Assembly: GCA_032718475.1 (NCBI GenBank)
Contig: JAUCBJ010001161.1
Location: 1-64,000, forward strand
Direction of reading: 5' to 3'
From: Nemertoderma westbladi
Lineage: Eukaryota; Xenacoelomorpha; Nemertodermatida; Nemertodermatidae
Length of the DNA stretch: 64,000 nucleotides
Part shown: in pieces, positions 29,601-38,576 of the stretch
How the letters are laid out: each line of letters opens with the position of its first letter
How positions within the stretch are numbered: position 1 is the stretch's first letter
Program-made: the position numbers and the translations under genes
The notes under the pieces: generated by a model
What the model was told of the DNA's origin: nothing
The model's input: only the letters and a program-made list of their open reading frames with translations
Database searches by the model: none

Positions 29601-32293
29601 ACTTTGAAATTCATAAATGGAATACAAATAGTAATGTATTACGTCATTATTTTCATTTAGAAGAAAATGGTTCAGCCACTATGGTAATAAACTCATCAGT
29701 TCCATTGATATTTGAGGATAATGAAACTTATGCAAAGAGCACATTACCAATTCCTCAATCAACTAATAGCAATGTCACAAGAGTACTGGGTCAACCTTGG
29801 AATGTTGATAGTGATATTCTGACATTTGATTTTAAGGAGGTTTATAATTATGCATTAAAAATTCCAGTAACTAAACGAGCAATTGTACAGATTTCCGCTC
29901 GTCTGTATGATCCAATTGGATTTATTGCACCCTTTGTTACACCATTCAAAATAATATTCAGGAAATTATGTATTGATGGTGGTGACTGGGATGATAAACT
30001 ATCAGAAGAATTGAAACAAAAATGGTCAAAGTTAATTCAAGATTTGCCATTATTGAACCAGATTGCGATCCCCCGATATTTATTCACAGGCAAATCTATA
30101 GTATATGCTGATATACATGGGTTTTCCGATGCAAGTTGTAACATGTATGCTGGTGTTATTTATCTTCGCACGTTCTACACTGACAATACAGTGTCTGTAT
30201 TATTTGTTATAGCAAAGGCTAAGATTGCACCTAAATCTCAACCATCCATTCAAATTCTGGAGTTGCTTGGGGCTCTTATTACTTCCCAATTGATTGACTT
30301 CGCACATAAATCAATTACAATTCCCATTCGTAACACCATTCTTTGGATTGATGCATTGGATGTCATATATTGGTTGAATATAGAGAACCCAGACTATAAG
30401 CAATTTGTTAGAAATCGAGCAACTAAAATAAAGCAAATTGGAAGTAAATTTAATATGAGGACCAGATATGTACCAGGAAATGAGAACCCCGCGGATGCCC
30501 CAACTCGGGGTTTGTCAGCTAAACAATTAATTGAATCCAAACCTTGGTTGAATGGTCCAGAATTTCTCTGTAAATCAGAAGATTGTTGGCCTTCTATTCC
30601 TTCACAATTTCAACAAGAGGATACTTCAAAAGAAGTATCATCGGAAAGTAACCTAATACACACAACTCTAATATCATTAGCTTCATCAATGGAAAATAAA
30701 ATAACAACTGGGTTGTTCAATATCATTCAAATGGAAAATTACTCACTGTATGACCCTAGATCTAAACAAAGATTACTTGCTGTAATAGCTTGGATTTGTC
30801 GTTGGAGTAATAATATTAAATCAAAAATTTCAAACTCAGGATGTAATATATCTTTTCCCTATCTTGCTGCTAAAGAAATATACATGGCAGAAATTGTGGT
30901 AATTGTAGCTACACAGAGTGTATACTATTCTAAAGAATGTAATTATCTGAAGAGTGGAGAAAACAAACAAATAGAGAAGATACCTCCGCTTGTAAAACAG
31001 CTAGGTTTATTCTTGGATAATAATAACGGAGTCATGAGATGTAAAGGACGAATTACAAACTGCTCTATATCATGGTATACTCAAAACCCAATTATACTGC
31101 ATCCTGAAAGTTGTTATACTCAAATGTTAATACTAGATGCACATATTCAGATGTGCCATGCTAGAACAAGAGAAACATTAGTACAATTAAGAGAAAGATT
31201 TTGGCTACCAAGAGGACGACAAGTAATTAATCGTATATTGAAACATTGTTATGTGTGTATGAAAGAATCAGCAAAGCCCTACACTGAACCGGAAGTTAGC
31301 CCACTACCTGCTTCAAGAGTTTCAATTGGTGTGGGAGTATTTGAACATACAGGAGTTGATTTTTGTGGTTCTTTCAATGTGGTTGAAGATCCCTTAAATC
31401 TAGCTTTACACAAAGGAAAATGTTACATATCTATATTCACTTGTGCAGTAGTAAGATATTTGCATATAGAAGTGGTTCCATCATTATCTGCTAAAGCGTT
31501 TATTAACTGTCTAAACCGATTTATTGGTAGACGAAGAATCCCAACCCTCCTTTACAGTGACAATGCATCAAACTTTAAAGCAACTGCAAAGGAACTACGG
31601 GTTTATAAGTTGTTCTTTGAAGACCCAAATGTTGTCCGAACTTTTGGTAAACTAAATATGCAGCATGAATTTAATGTTGCGAGGAAACCATCTGCTTTTG
31701 GATTTATTGAAAGAATGGTAGGAACCTTGAAAAACTGTCTTCGTAAAGTTATTGGTCGTTCCATTCTAACATTAGACGAAATTCAAACAGTGGCTGTTGG
31801 CATAGAAGCTATGATAAACAGTCGGCCATTGACGTATGTAAACGACTCACTTGATGATTTTTCGATGTTAACACCAGCTCACTTTATTACTGGTAAACGT
31901 CTTTGCTCATTACCAAATCCGACTATGAAAGTTACCAAACAATTAACAACTCACACCAAACTACAAAATCGACTTCAATATCGTGAGATAGCGATGAACA
32001 CATTCTGGTGCCTTTGGAGGGATGAGTACTTGAAGGAGTTACGAAATCAACACAGATATAACCATCATGCGGAACCAGGTGATCGAGTTCCGGTAGTAAA
32101 TGATATTTGTATTCTACGAGATAGTAACTTGCCAAGATGTATGTGGAAATTATGTAGGATTGAAGAGTGCATCTTATCAAGAGATGGACGAATACGTAAA
32201 GTTCGTGTTGTTATAGCCACTAGAGGGAAAGAAGCTACGTCGCTAGTAAAACCATTGCATTTACTTTATCCTCTCGAAGTCAGGAACATTTAG
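26603..32293 (+). CDS. Element C Gag-Pol polyprotein (1,896 aa)
   Basis: The order of domains is complete. An N-terminal coiled region is followed by a DUF1759 capsid-like domain from about residue 140 (FDGNLLNYEGW). Three zinc knuckles lie near 390-455 (CVYC-x3-H-x4-C, CKIC-x4-H-x4-C, CYYC-x4-H-x4-C). The protease has D533-G-G instead of the usual DSG/DTG. RT shows ADLKQAFM (D883) and YMDD (971-974); RNase H shows GFSDAS (D1176). Integrase has an H/H/C/C finger (about 1514-1550) and the catalytic triad D1586, D1653, E1703. A DUF5641-type tail ends near LHLLYPLEV. A single start ATG in the context ATAATGGCT opens the frame. It should make all enzymes for reverse transcription and integration; no break is visible. 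Confidence 0.95.
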   Translation: MATQINELVKLKRKRSGLRSTVTTIRNKFNPDDTIETNRITLDRLGLLLPRLDAINEDIWGHLDPETQEFENDVAVAGDYETAIRSLIKQIEPIIVPASVSVNLNDSNAAAMADLSSVVQTQQSYFDSRLLAQQVLPKLAPPTFDGNLLNYEGWKNAFTAAVEDSKLPNIIKFQYLLESLKGPAKAVVAGLPINEGNYYVAMQLLTTRYGDKEAIISAHIEEIRKIGRSTTKLRDISDKCLTHVRALEALGISPVEYQRVVIPDITAGVSDTIMLKLLAEKRSITDLDWLITKLQKFALAEESLSLIRQDSQRSKWSSSKEKQAVPTYSKPINQPAIASLVAPSHSKSGKTIYNSSYKQNKATNSTPNSSQPQPRLQNSSSSSQPFVITCVYCNQNHYSDNCRIVQDNILRRNSLEEKGLCKICIRGNHKTWECRATCRCYYCKATSHHSSICPNKVYTGTNASKSPIVTSTNTQPNVNSDLVTKSKSSTSVVAISHKCVDQSCANSEDVLLQTAILDCEGNDLPYNLNALFDGGSQKTYIIRSVVNQYRLQVIGSEEVNISGFGNTSMPLTCEIVQVNVKLRSQGIETLQACVVDSICKPIYNGFVLNDKLTNLMEELDLADPSLRSPGNLFPIELLIGGDQYWSIVSGSILRKSATLPVALHSSVGWLLSGPVPHTVSEAQELTIIPTSMTMCTSTVNVNNTNNHNLNKNLYQLIESFWSMESIGITDGVNDEETVDLGITKSNSIYYVKLPWKMPKNVLVDNFNHSYNILLSLIKRLNKSGLLSKYNDVMMEHLKHGYIEHVSIDSPVENGRIKHYIPHHGVIRETATTTKLRVVFNASFKPLRHTLSLNDCLHRGPNLLPNLVTTLIRWRLYRIGIIADLKQAFMQCGVVEEDRDVLRFLWVDDIDKVKTGQQQIIAYRYTRAMFGVTSSPYILRKVCTEHLEEERNICKVEEVERLDTINKLKDLYMDDLATGVNTEQEGINLYKIAKEIMKKANFEIHKWNTNSNVLRHYFHLEENGSATMVINSSVPLIFEDNETYAKSTLPIPQSTNSNVTRVLGQPWNVDSDILTFDFKEVYNYALKIPVTKRAIVQISARLYDPIGFIAPFVTPFKIIFRKLCIDGGDWDDKLSEELKQKWSKLIQDLPLLNQIAIPRYLFTGKSIVYADIHGFSDASCNMYAGVIYLRTFYTDNTVSVLFVIAKAKIAPKSQPSIQILELLGALITSQLIDFAHKSITIPIRNTILWIDALDVIYWLNIENPDYKQFVRNRATKIKQIGSKFNMRTRYVPGNENPADAPTRGLSAKQLIESKPWLNGPEFLCKSEDCWPSIPSQFQQEDTSKEVSSESNLIHTTLISLASSMENKITTGLFNIIQMENYSLYDPRSKQRLLAVIAWICRWSNNIKSKISNSGCNISFPYLAAKEIYMAEIVVIVATQSVYYSKECNYLKSGENKQIEKIPPLVKQLGLFLDNNNGVMRCKGRITNCSISWYTQNPIILHPESCYTQMLILDAHIQMCHARTRETLVQLRERFWLPRGRQVINRILKHCYVCMKESAKPYTEPEVSPLPASRVSIGVGVFEHTGVDFCGSFNVVEDPLNLALHKGKCYISIFTCAVVRYLHIEVVPSLSAKAFINCLNRFIGRRRIPTLLYSDNASNFKATAKELRVYKLFFEDPNVVRTFGKLNMQHEFNVARKPSAFGFIERMVGTLKNCLRKVIGRSILTLDEIQTVAVGIEAMINSRPLTYVNDSLDDFSMLTPAHFITGKRLCSLPNPTMKVTKQLTTHTKLQNRLQYREIAMNTFWCLWRDEYLKELRNQHRYNHHAEPGDRVPVVNDICILRDSNLPRCMWKLCRIEECILSRDGRIRKVRVVIATRGKEATSLVKPLHLLYPLEVRNI

Positions 32294-32356
32294 ATCAAAC
32301 TCTAATCAAATTTAGCCAAAGATTAAATGACTTTAATCAATTATTGAGACTGCAAG

Positions 32357-32370
32357 TCTCAAAGGGGGAA
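32357..32370 (+). promoter_or_regulatory. Polypurine tract of element C
   Basis: CTCAAAGGGGGAA lies immediately before the 3' LTR, the usual primer site for plus-strand DNA synthesis. Confidence 0.85.
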
Positions 32371-32840
32371 TGTGATAGAAACCCTCTATCATTGGTCTAT
32401 ATAGGACCTAACTGTTAATAATGTTTGTGTTCATTTATAATTCAAATTAAGTATATTCACATTCAGTAATCATAATCAGTGTTTTGTCAGTGTTATAAAG
32501 TATTTAGTGTACTGCTGTACTGCCTACAGCAATTACTGCTGTAGGCCTATATATTCGTACCTAACATGTCTGTATGTGGTATGTGTTGTTAGCCTATTAT
32601 ATAATATGGGAGTAGGTGAATGGGTACATCTACCTATAAAGATTAAAGGATTAATATAACTTTATGTTTATGTAAATATTCATTATTATCATTTGTCAGA
32701 AGTCTGAACCTTGATATAGGAACTTATATGGATATATCATACAGTCATAATGCTGTCCTGCTGTCAGCTGTAATGTCATATCAGCAATCAGCATATCTTA
32801 TACAGTTATAATCATACTTCTGCACTCAATATCCATGACA
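32371..32840 (+). repeat. Element C 3' LTR
   Basis: This is a 470-bp direct copy of the 5' LTR, followed by the TSD GTTAT. Confidence 0.97.
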
Positions 32841-33465
32841 GTTATTTCTCGTTATTCCAATATAATATTTCATCACCATATAATGAATAATCGACAGTAA
32901 ATAGCAGTATAACAATATAAAAGTATGTACAACAAGATATATGCATTGCCCAGTTGAGTTAGGTTAGTAGGTAAGTATTGAGTTGCACAGATAACGGATA
33001 TATGTCCTTATAATTAAGCCTACTAGTGTTAGGCTAAAAGCAGAACAGCACAAAATATTCCAAAGCCGTTCTTCCTGGCTCAGGACAGAATGATAACACT
33101 GCCCATAATGCATTGCGTGATTTCTCGGAAATTTCTGTACAAGAGCCATAAAAACGCTCTGATTGGTTGACTGAACTAAGAGAAGCCGTAGAACAAAGAA
33201 AATCGACACGTATGAATATCAGCTGTTAACCGTCGTCATAGTAACTACTGTTCAAGAGTATCTAGCCCCTTTTGCGTCATAGAATTGCCATAGAATCACC
33301 AACCATGTCTTCCAAAGTACACATACGGAAGAAATAGCTCTTAGGTCCTCTAAAAAACACCGATACAGCAATAATACGGCCTCTTACGCCTACTAAACCA
33401 ACTACAGAGTATTTTACGGGAAAAATAAGGAAAAATAACCGGGCAATTCCGCAAAAGCTTTTACA
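32841..33465 (-). repeat. Element B 3' LTR, right piece
   Basis: This is the remainder of B's left LTR after element C. Counting GTTAT once, the two pieces total 1,220 bp, the same as the intact copy at 53,996-55,215. Confidence 0.95.
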
Positions 33466-33543
33466 CCGCTCCCAGAAAATGGGATTTTCAGTCTATAAAA
33501 TATAAAAATCACAGTTTCTAAAACATAAAGATACTCTAAACAG

Positions 33544-34367
33544 TTAGTTTTTCTTGCGCGGACGGCGTTCACGCAGTTTCCCGAGGCCAGCAAGAGTCCT
33601 TTTCTCTTTGGGGCGAGCCACTTTACTAGAAAGGCTATAACTCCTGGGTAAAGGGTGCAATACAATTGCATTATAAGGTTTGGGTTTACGGTCGGTGTCT
33701 CGTCCATTTCGATATGCTTCTCCTCGAGCTGATTTTCCTCCGCTTGTCATGGGATACGTTCGTCCAAAACTCTCGCAGAGAATAGGGTTTTCTAAGCTTG
33801 ATATCTTCTTAGAGATTCGAGATTTCCCAATCGAACTGAGATAAGGCCAATTCGTTTATCGATTGGACTTACTGTTATAACTTACGTTTATCTGAACAAA
33901 CGCAGGTTTCTTTTTTGATCTTTATAGAATAGCATTTAACTCGTTTCGTACAACGCTCTCCTTCACCTTGATGAAGGGTTGTATCGCGTTAAACGGGAAC
34001 GACCATACGGTTGGATAGTGATATTAGGTGTCCGCGTCACAATCCGGCTAGGTAAGATGGGCGGCTAGCTAGAAATCACTGTCGGAGTGTTACCGATTAA
34101 TTGTTAGGGTAGCACTAGATCTTTGAACAGTGAATACAGTCCGCGAGGATCCGCGACACCACCAGGATCGCAGGTCTGAGGTCCAACTAAGGAATGAGGA
34201 GGTTTGACCGAGTATTCCGGGACTCTGATCGTAGGTTTACTCCAGGATCGTTCGAGCCGAGTGAGCATAGGTGATACGTCAAACAAGTTTCGCTCGAAAC
34301 TCCAGTAAATATAACGAGCACAACTGTGTTTAACACAACGTTTCCGTGGATGTTTATGTCTTTCCGT
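33544..34367 (-). pseudogene. Element B ORF3 remnant without exonuclease
   Basis: On the minus strand the region keeps the start of A's ORF3 main part (VPEYSV...PPHSL near 34,220 and YSLFKDLV near 34,120). A frameshifted trace of the coiled-coil segment follows (33,720-34,000). It then jumps to the C-terminal basic tail (LPRSY...VARPKEK, ending RRPRKKN at 33,544). Residues corresponding to about 175-1090 of A, including the exonuclease and both zinc knuckles, are gone. Several frameshifts affect what remains. Confidence 0.75.
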
Positions 34368-35061
34368 TTATTGGCTGGGTCTAGGGCATTTATCGTAATA
34401 ATACCAAAGACGCACGTCTTGAAGGGGAAACGCGGGTGATCGCTCTCCAGTTTTACAATATTCCTCCATCTGTTCGAAGCTATCTGGAACGACAGGTAGC
34501 AGTCGATCGGCGGTAAGATACATCATCGTAAAATAGAGCCGTTTGAGTTCCATCATAGGGTCTGGATGTATACCTTGAGGATATCGAGTTTCGAGGTTTT
34601 GTTGACTGGCAATATTGAGATAGGTCTCTCTTAGGAATTCTAGATAATCGTTGAAGTCGCGACGTTTATCAGGTTCTTCAACGTCTTCCCTCTCGAGTCT
34701 GTTTCGAATAGAGTTCTCGTGTTCTATTCTCGCTTTATCGTTTCGACTCCGCTGGGTATGATATTTAAATAAAACCATTTCCCTTTCGGTGTCTATATCG
34801 TCGGTGTCGTGTAAATCAATAGGATGACCAGTAGTCAAGAAGTCCATATACGTACCATTACGATGCGTATAGCGAGCGGTGAATTTTCCATAGTCCAATT
34901 CACGCGTAAGTTACTTCCAGGAAATCGTAGGTTCGATATAACGACCATCATCCCCCGTAGTAGTTGGGCTAGTATCACCGCGTATCAAGCTATCAACAAA
35001 CGCTTGAAAGTAGAGTATATCGCTCCCTGATACCAAGACCATCTTCTATCAACTCCGTCAT
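34368..35061 (-). pseudogene. Element B ORF3 amino-terminal part, broken
   Basis: It is homologous to A's 244-aa frame. The longest clean stretch (34,898-34,368, 176 aa) matches almost residue for residue, for example YTHRNGTYMDFLTTGHPIDL. Upstream, the segment from the ATG at 35,061 has an indel (about 35,010) and a stop (about 34,911). At the C-terminal side a TAA interrupts the frame eight residues before the place where A has its stop. The sequence beyond stays in frame with the main part of ORF3. Confidence 0.75.
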
Positions 35062-36719
35062 ATCTGCTATATATGAGTTTATTAATATTATAATGAGTTT
35101 ATATTTAGGCTAGCGAGCGTCGCTGCCTACCCCAATCAGCCCCCGGACAGTGCGAGATCCTCAGCGCCGATGTGTCGTCGCCGCTGTACTTTCGCCAACG
35201 ACGTAGCCGCACAACGACAACGACAACCGGCACAAGTCACTCGACTGTCCGTCCCAATTGCTTAGATACACCTCAGGTTCTTACTGGAGAGTTAGGGTTA
35301 CTTTCACAATTGCGACTCGCTACTGTAAACACACCTTAGTAGTAACATTCGCCTATAAACTCACAAATACCACACACACAACTTGTCACAAATTACACAC
35401 ACTCGGGTCACTTGTCCGTTAGTCAGTGCCTTCCAGAATGTCACGTTATTATCATGTATCCTTGGATACTAGCAGTGCGCTATTTATTCCCTATGCTATT
35501 CAATGGGACAAGCTTTCTATTGTTCTTTTAACTCAATTCTAATTCTAGCGTGGTTGTTGCTATGGTGACATTATGTAAAGCTAGCAGTAGAATTAGGGTA
35601 ATTCTCATGCATACAGATCTGGGATGTTATTTAATAGTAATTCTTTAATGGTCAATGTCCTGTTTTATACATGGCTTTATGAATTTTATCGGCTATTGAC
35701 TATGTTTGGGAGACTTTCGCACACTCATACGCATAATAAGATAAATCTCCGCTCCCTTGATCTATTAATTAATGGAATTTTGGGAATGTTATAAATTGCG
35801 TAAAAATGGCAATTTATTAAATTCATTAAAAGGCATGAATTTAAATTTATTCCCTGAAATTTTATTATTTGATAATTAAATTGACATATTTTGATTCTAG
35901 AACATGTCTGGGGACACGAGATCCTTAATTCTATGAAAATTGTCCTTTTAAGAATATCGGTAAATGCTACGATATCTTAATTGACTAGAATTGTTGAAGG
36001 ATCTGAATTTTACAGATTTTGATTTATTAGATTTGCAAATATTAAATAATTAATATTTGAGATGGGCACCGATTTATTCCAGAACTTGTCTGGGGACGTT
36101 AACCACTGATTCTAAAATTTGTCTTTCAAGTATATCGGTGGGTGCCGCGATATCTTAATCGACTAGAATTGCAGATGGTCAAAGGGTTTAACACATTAAT
36201 TTGCGTTGTACGCTACTGTTAAAGGGACATCACGCTACTATATGTATTATTTAATATTCGGTATGAGAGCAATATCGCACGAAGCAATGTCAGTGTGAAG
36301 AGGCAAGTCGTTTCCAAGGTCTACCCAGAGCTTGGTTTAGCCGAGACACGAGGATCTGAACTTTGCATTCCTAATACTCTGCCTACCAATAATACTTAAA
36401 TATAGTAGTGGCTTTATTGTACTTTAATAAGTACGGACATTTCATCTTACTGTAGTCACGTATTTATAATATGATACGGACAGTAAGGAAAGAGAAAAAT
36501 AATTATTTCTTGCCGTCGCATTAAATATAATATATATGTAATTAAGTAATAAACGCGAATATATATTGCACTAATCTACTAAATAATCGCTAAAATAACA
36601 TTCTACTATATAAAATTAAAGAAAACGATTATAATAAAATTACATAGTAATACATACAGAAATATAAAAATAATAAAATAATATAAAATAATAGAGTCAC
36701 ACACCCACTCCATATGTTG
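35062..36719 (-). other. Element B pol-ORF3 spacer with paired repeats
   Basis: This is the noncoding counterpart of 9,801-11,412 in A, similar over nearly all its length. It includes the two foldable repeats (about 35,881-35,990 and 36,062-36,170) and the block ending GAGGCAAGTCGTTTCCAAGG (from about 36,299). No gene is seen. Confidence 0.6.
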
Positions 36720-37412
36720 TTACGTTATGGAGTCCCTAGATGTTTGAAGGATTAGGGAGGTGGTCGTGGGAAGAGAATCTTGCCTTCCACAGTTTCCGGA
36801 GAGTCCTCCATTCCCTTCCGGTAAACACAAACGACCGACTGGGTGATTGAGTCGCTGCATCCCGAATACAATTCCAGGTTTCCTCTTCGTCCTGGAATAG
36901 TGACGATAGAAACATCGCTCAAAGTATATGACGGCGTTACAAAGCCGATTCCAGGAGCTATAGTGGTCCGTCGCTCCCTGCAGGAGAGGTAAGAGTCCCT
37001 GCGAGACGTCTGATGTTCCAGAGCTCCAATCGCTCCCTCTGATCTTCATGAAGGATCCACTCGCGGTGGGGAGGTCCAGATCCACGGCGTCGTCCCTGGC
37101 AATATGTAATACCGACAGATCTATCCCGGGTTCAAATAACTCCGATCCACCCGTCCGGGTTTTAGGTTTGACTTTCTCCGCTCCCTTGGCTTGTCTAATC
37201 TCAGCCGGAGTAAGATGGGGAGGCCATTCATCCTCCTTACTCAGGAAGTCGGGTTCACCTAGCCGGTCTGGAGTATCTGTCAGTTCTTGAGGAGTTGCTC
37301 CTCTGGAAGCGATGTCGGCTATATTCATCGTCTTGGGGCAATATCTCCATTGATCTACATTGGAGTTAAGATTGTCATTATCTGAGGAGTGTGGTGTTCC
37401 CTCAGTTGGGTC
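36720..37412 (-). pseudogene. Element B pol remnant (RNase H end, linker, integrase tail)
   Basis: The 3' part of B's pol reads DQWRYCP...IADIASRGATP (end of RNase H), then the linker with SSWNRLCNA, and then jumps from HYSRTK to the last residues of the tail (QRLNHPVGRLCLPE). Compared with A, two deletions have removed RT with most of RNase H, and the whole integrase core. The frame appears to continue past 37,412 only because it reads into element D's LTR. Confidence 0.85.
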
Positions 37413-37946
37413 TGTTAGCTTATCCAATTCCGCTAACACAAACCCATAGAGTGAGCCATAAAGCAATATTGGGAGCACGAGGTTGATTACCAATCAACCT
37501 CGTGTCAGCCCAGTAAACGGGGACAATAGGCCCCAAAGGAGACACACACAATAGGGGTCAGGGGCCAAACCCCTAACCGAGAGAGAATACAGGGAGTGAA
37601 GGGAAACACTCCAAAGGGTGCCAACAGGGGTATCAACCAATCAGAGGGGGGAAAGGCATCGATTGAGTAGCAATAAGGCCACCGTGCAATATAACCAGTA
37701 ACCTGTAATCATTCATTCAGTTTACTCAGTCAGATCAGTAGGGTGGAACGGGGACTTCTGTCACCGTCCGCTACCGCCATTATATATTACCTGTTGTGTC
37801 ATACTATACTATACTGCTATATATCTCAGACTATTATACCTTTATGCATATTACCGAACATCAGAACTCTTTTACCTTTCACACACGGCGGGGACGCGTG
37901 GATAGAAAACCCAACGGATAAACCGGGATCCGTAGATCCCGTCACA
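37413..37946 (+). repeat. Element D 5' LTR
   Basis: This 534-bp LTR begins TGTTAGC and ends GTCACA. It contains internal inverted motifs such as CACGAGGTTGATTACCAATCAACCTCGTG, which can form a 12-bp hairpin. Confidence 0.95.
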
Positions 37947-38075
37947 GTGACAGAACTAGATCCGCCCAGCTGCCCTGACAGAGATAGAATCATAGCAGCT
38001 GCCCTAACAGTCTGACAGTGATAGAACTAGATCTAACCAACTGACAGACTGTGGCTGCCAGCTACCAAAGGCGAG

Positions 38076-38576
38076 ATGAGTCGAGAGAAAGGAACGACAC
38101 CGCCGCGGACCCCGGACGACGATCTAACGATCCGCGAGGCCACGGCGAGGCGATACGAACCCACGACGCCGGTCGATGCTACGCCGACCACGTCGATGCA
38201 GGTTGACGCTACGTCGATAACGAGCAACACGGCGAACCAAAATGTGGGGGGTCGTCTACCAGGAGAGAGCGAGTCGAGTAGAGGAGACGAGTCGGGAGGA
38301 GAAGAGAAAGACGAGTCGACGCGGAGCGAGGGTCGACGTACCGATGTCGCCGGTCCGCCACAGGCCGAGGGCGACGGACGGCCCACCGGAACGGCAACGG
38401 TGGAGCCGCCGGTACGACGTCGGACCCGGAGAGACAGAGGAGAGGTCGGCGACGAGGACGTCGGGGTTTCTGATCGACTTCGACGGGCCTACAACGCGAC
38501 CCGGGAACTACTAAAGGAGGCCAGCCAAGGAGGGGGCGAAGATAGACGAGGTGAGACTGAGAAAGCGACTAGGTGA
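38076..38576 (+). CDS. Element D ORF1 (166 aa, acidic/basic, low complexity)
   Basis: It starts MSREKGTT and ends ...EKATR at a TGA (38,574-38,576). The product is rich in Asp, Glu, Arg, Thr and Ser with no recognised domain; its C-terminal part (SDRLRRAYNATRELLKEA) could be helical. It overlaps the next frame (shifted +1) over 38,551-38,576. That is the same ORF1/ORF2 arrangement as in A and B, although the protein itself is not recognisably similar. I infer a Gag N-terminal extension. A strong splice-donor match (AG/GTGAGT) coincides with the stop. Confidence 0.55.
   Translation: MSREKGTTPPRTPDDDLTIREATARRYEPTTPVDATPTTSMQVDATSITSNTANQNVGGRLPGESESSRGDESGGEEKDESTRSEGRRTDVAGPPQAEGDGRPTGTATVEPPVRRRTRRDRGEVGDEDVGVSDRLRRAYNATRELLKEASQGGGEDRRGETEKATR

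Larger units (their letters stand above)
25461..32840 (+). mobile_element. Intact young BEL/Pao element C (7.38 kb)
   Basis: Two 470-bp LTRs (TGTGATAGAA...ATCCATGACA) appear identical by eye. They are flanked by the 5-bp TSD GTTAT (25,456-25,460 and 32,841-32,845). One 1,896-aa open frame fills the interior, with a primer-binding site and a polypurine tract in the expected places. Everything needed for autonomous movement seems present, so the insertion is very recent. Confidence 0.97.

Noticed and set aside
37743-38015. Open frame starting in D's LTR (also at 47,701-47,964)
   Set aside because: The same LTR sequence in both places. The frames diverge and end soon after the LTR, and no domain is present.
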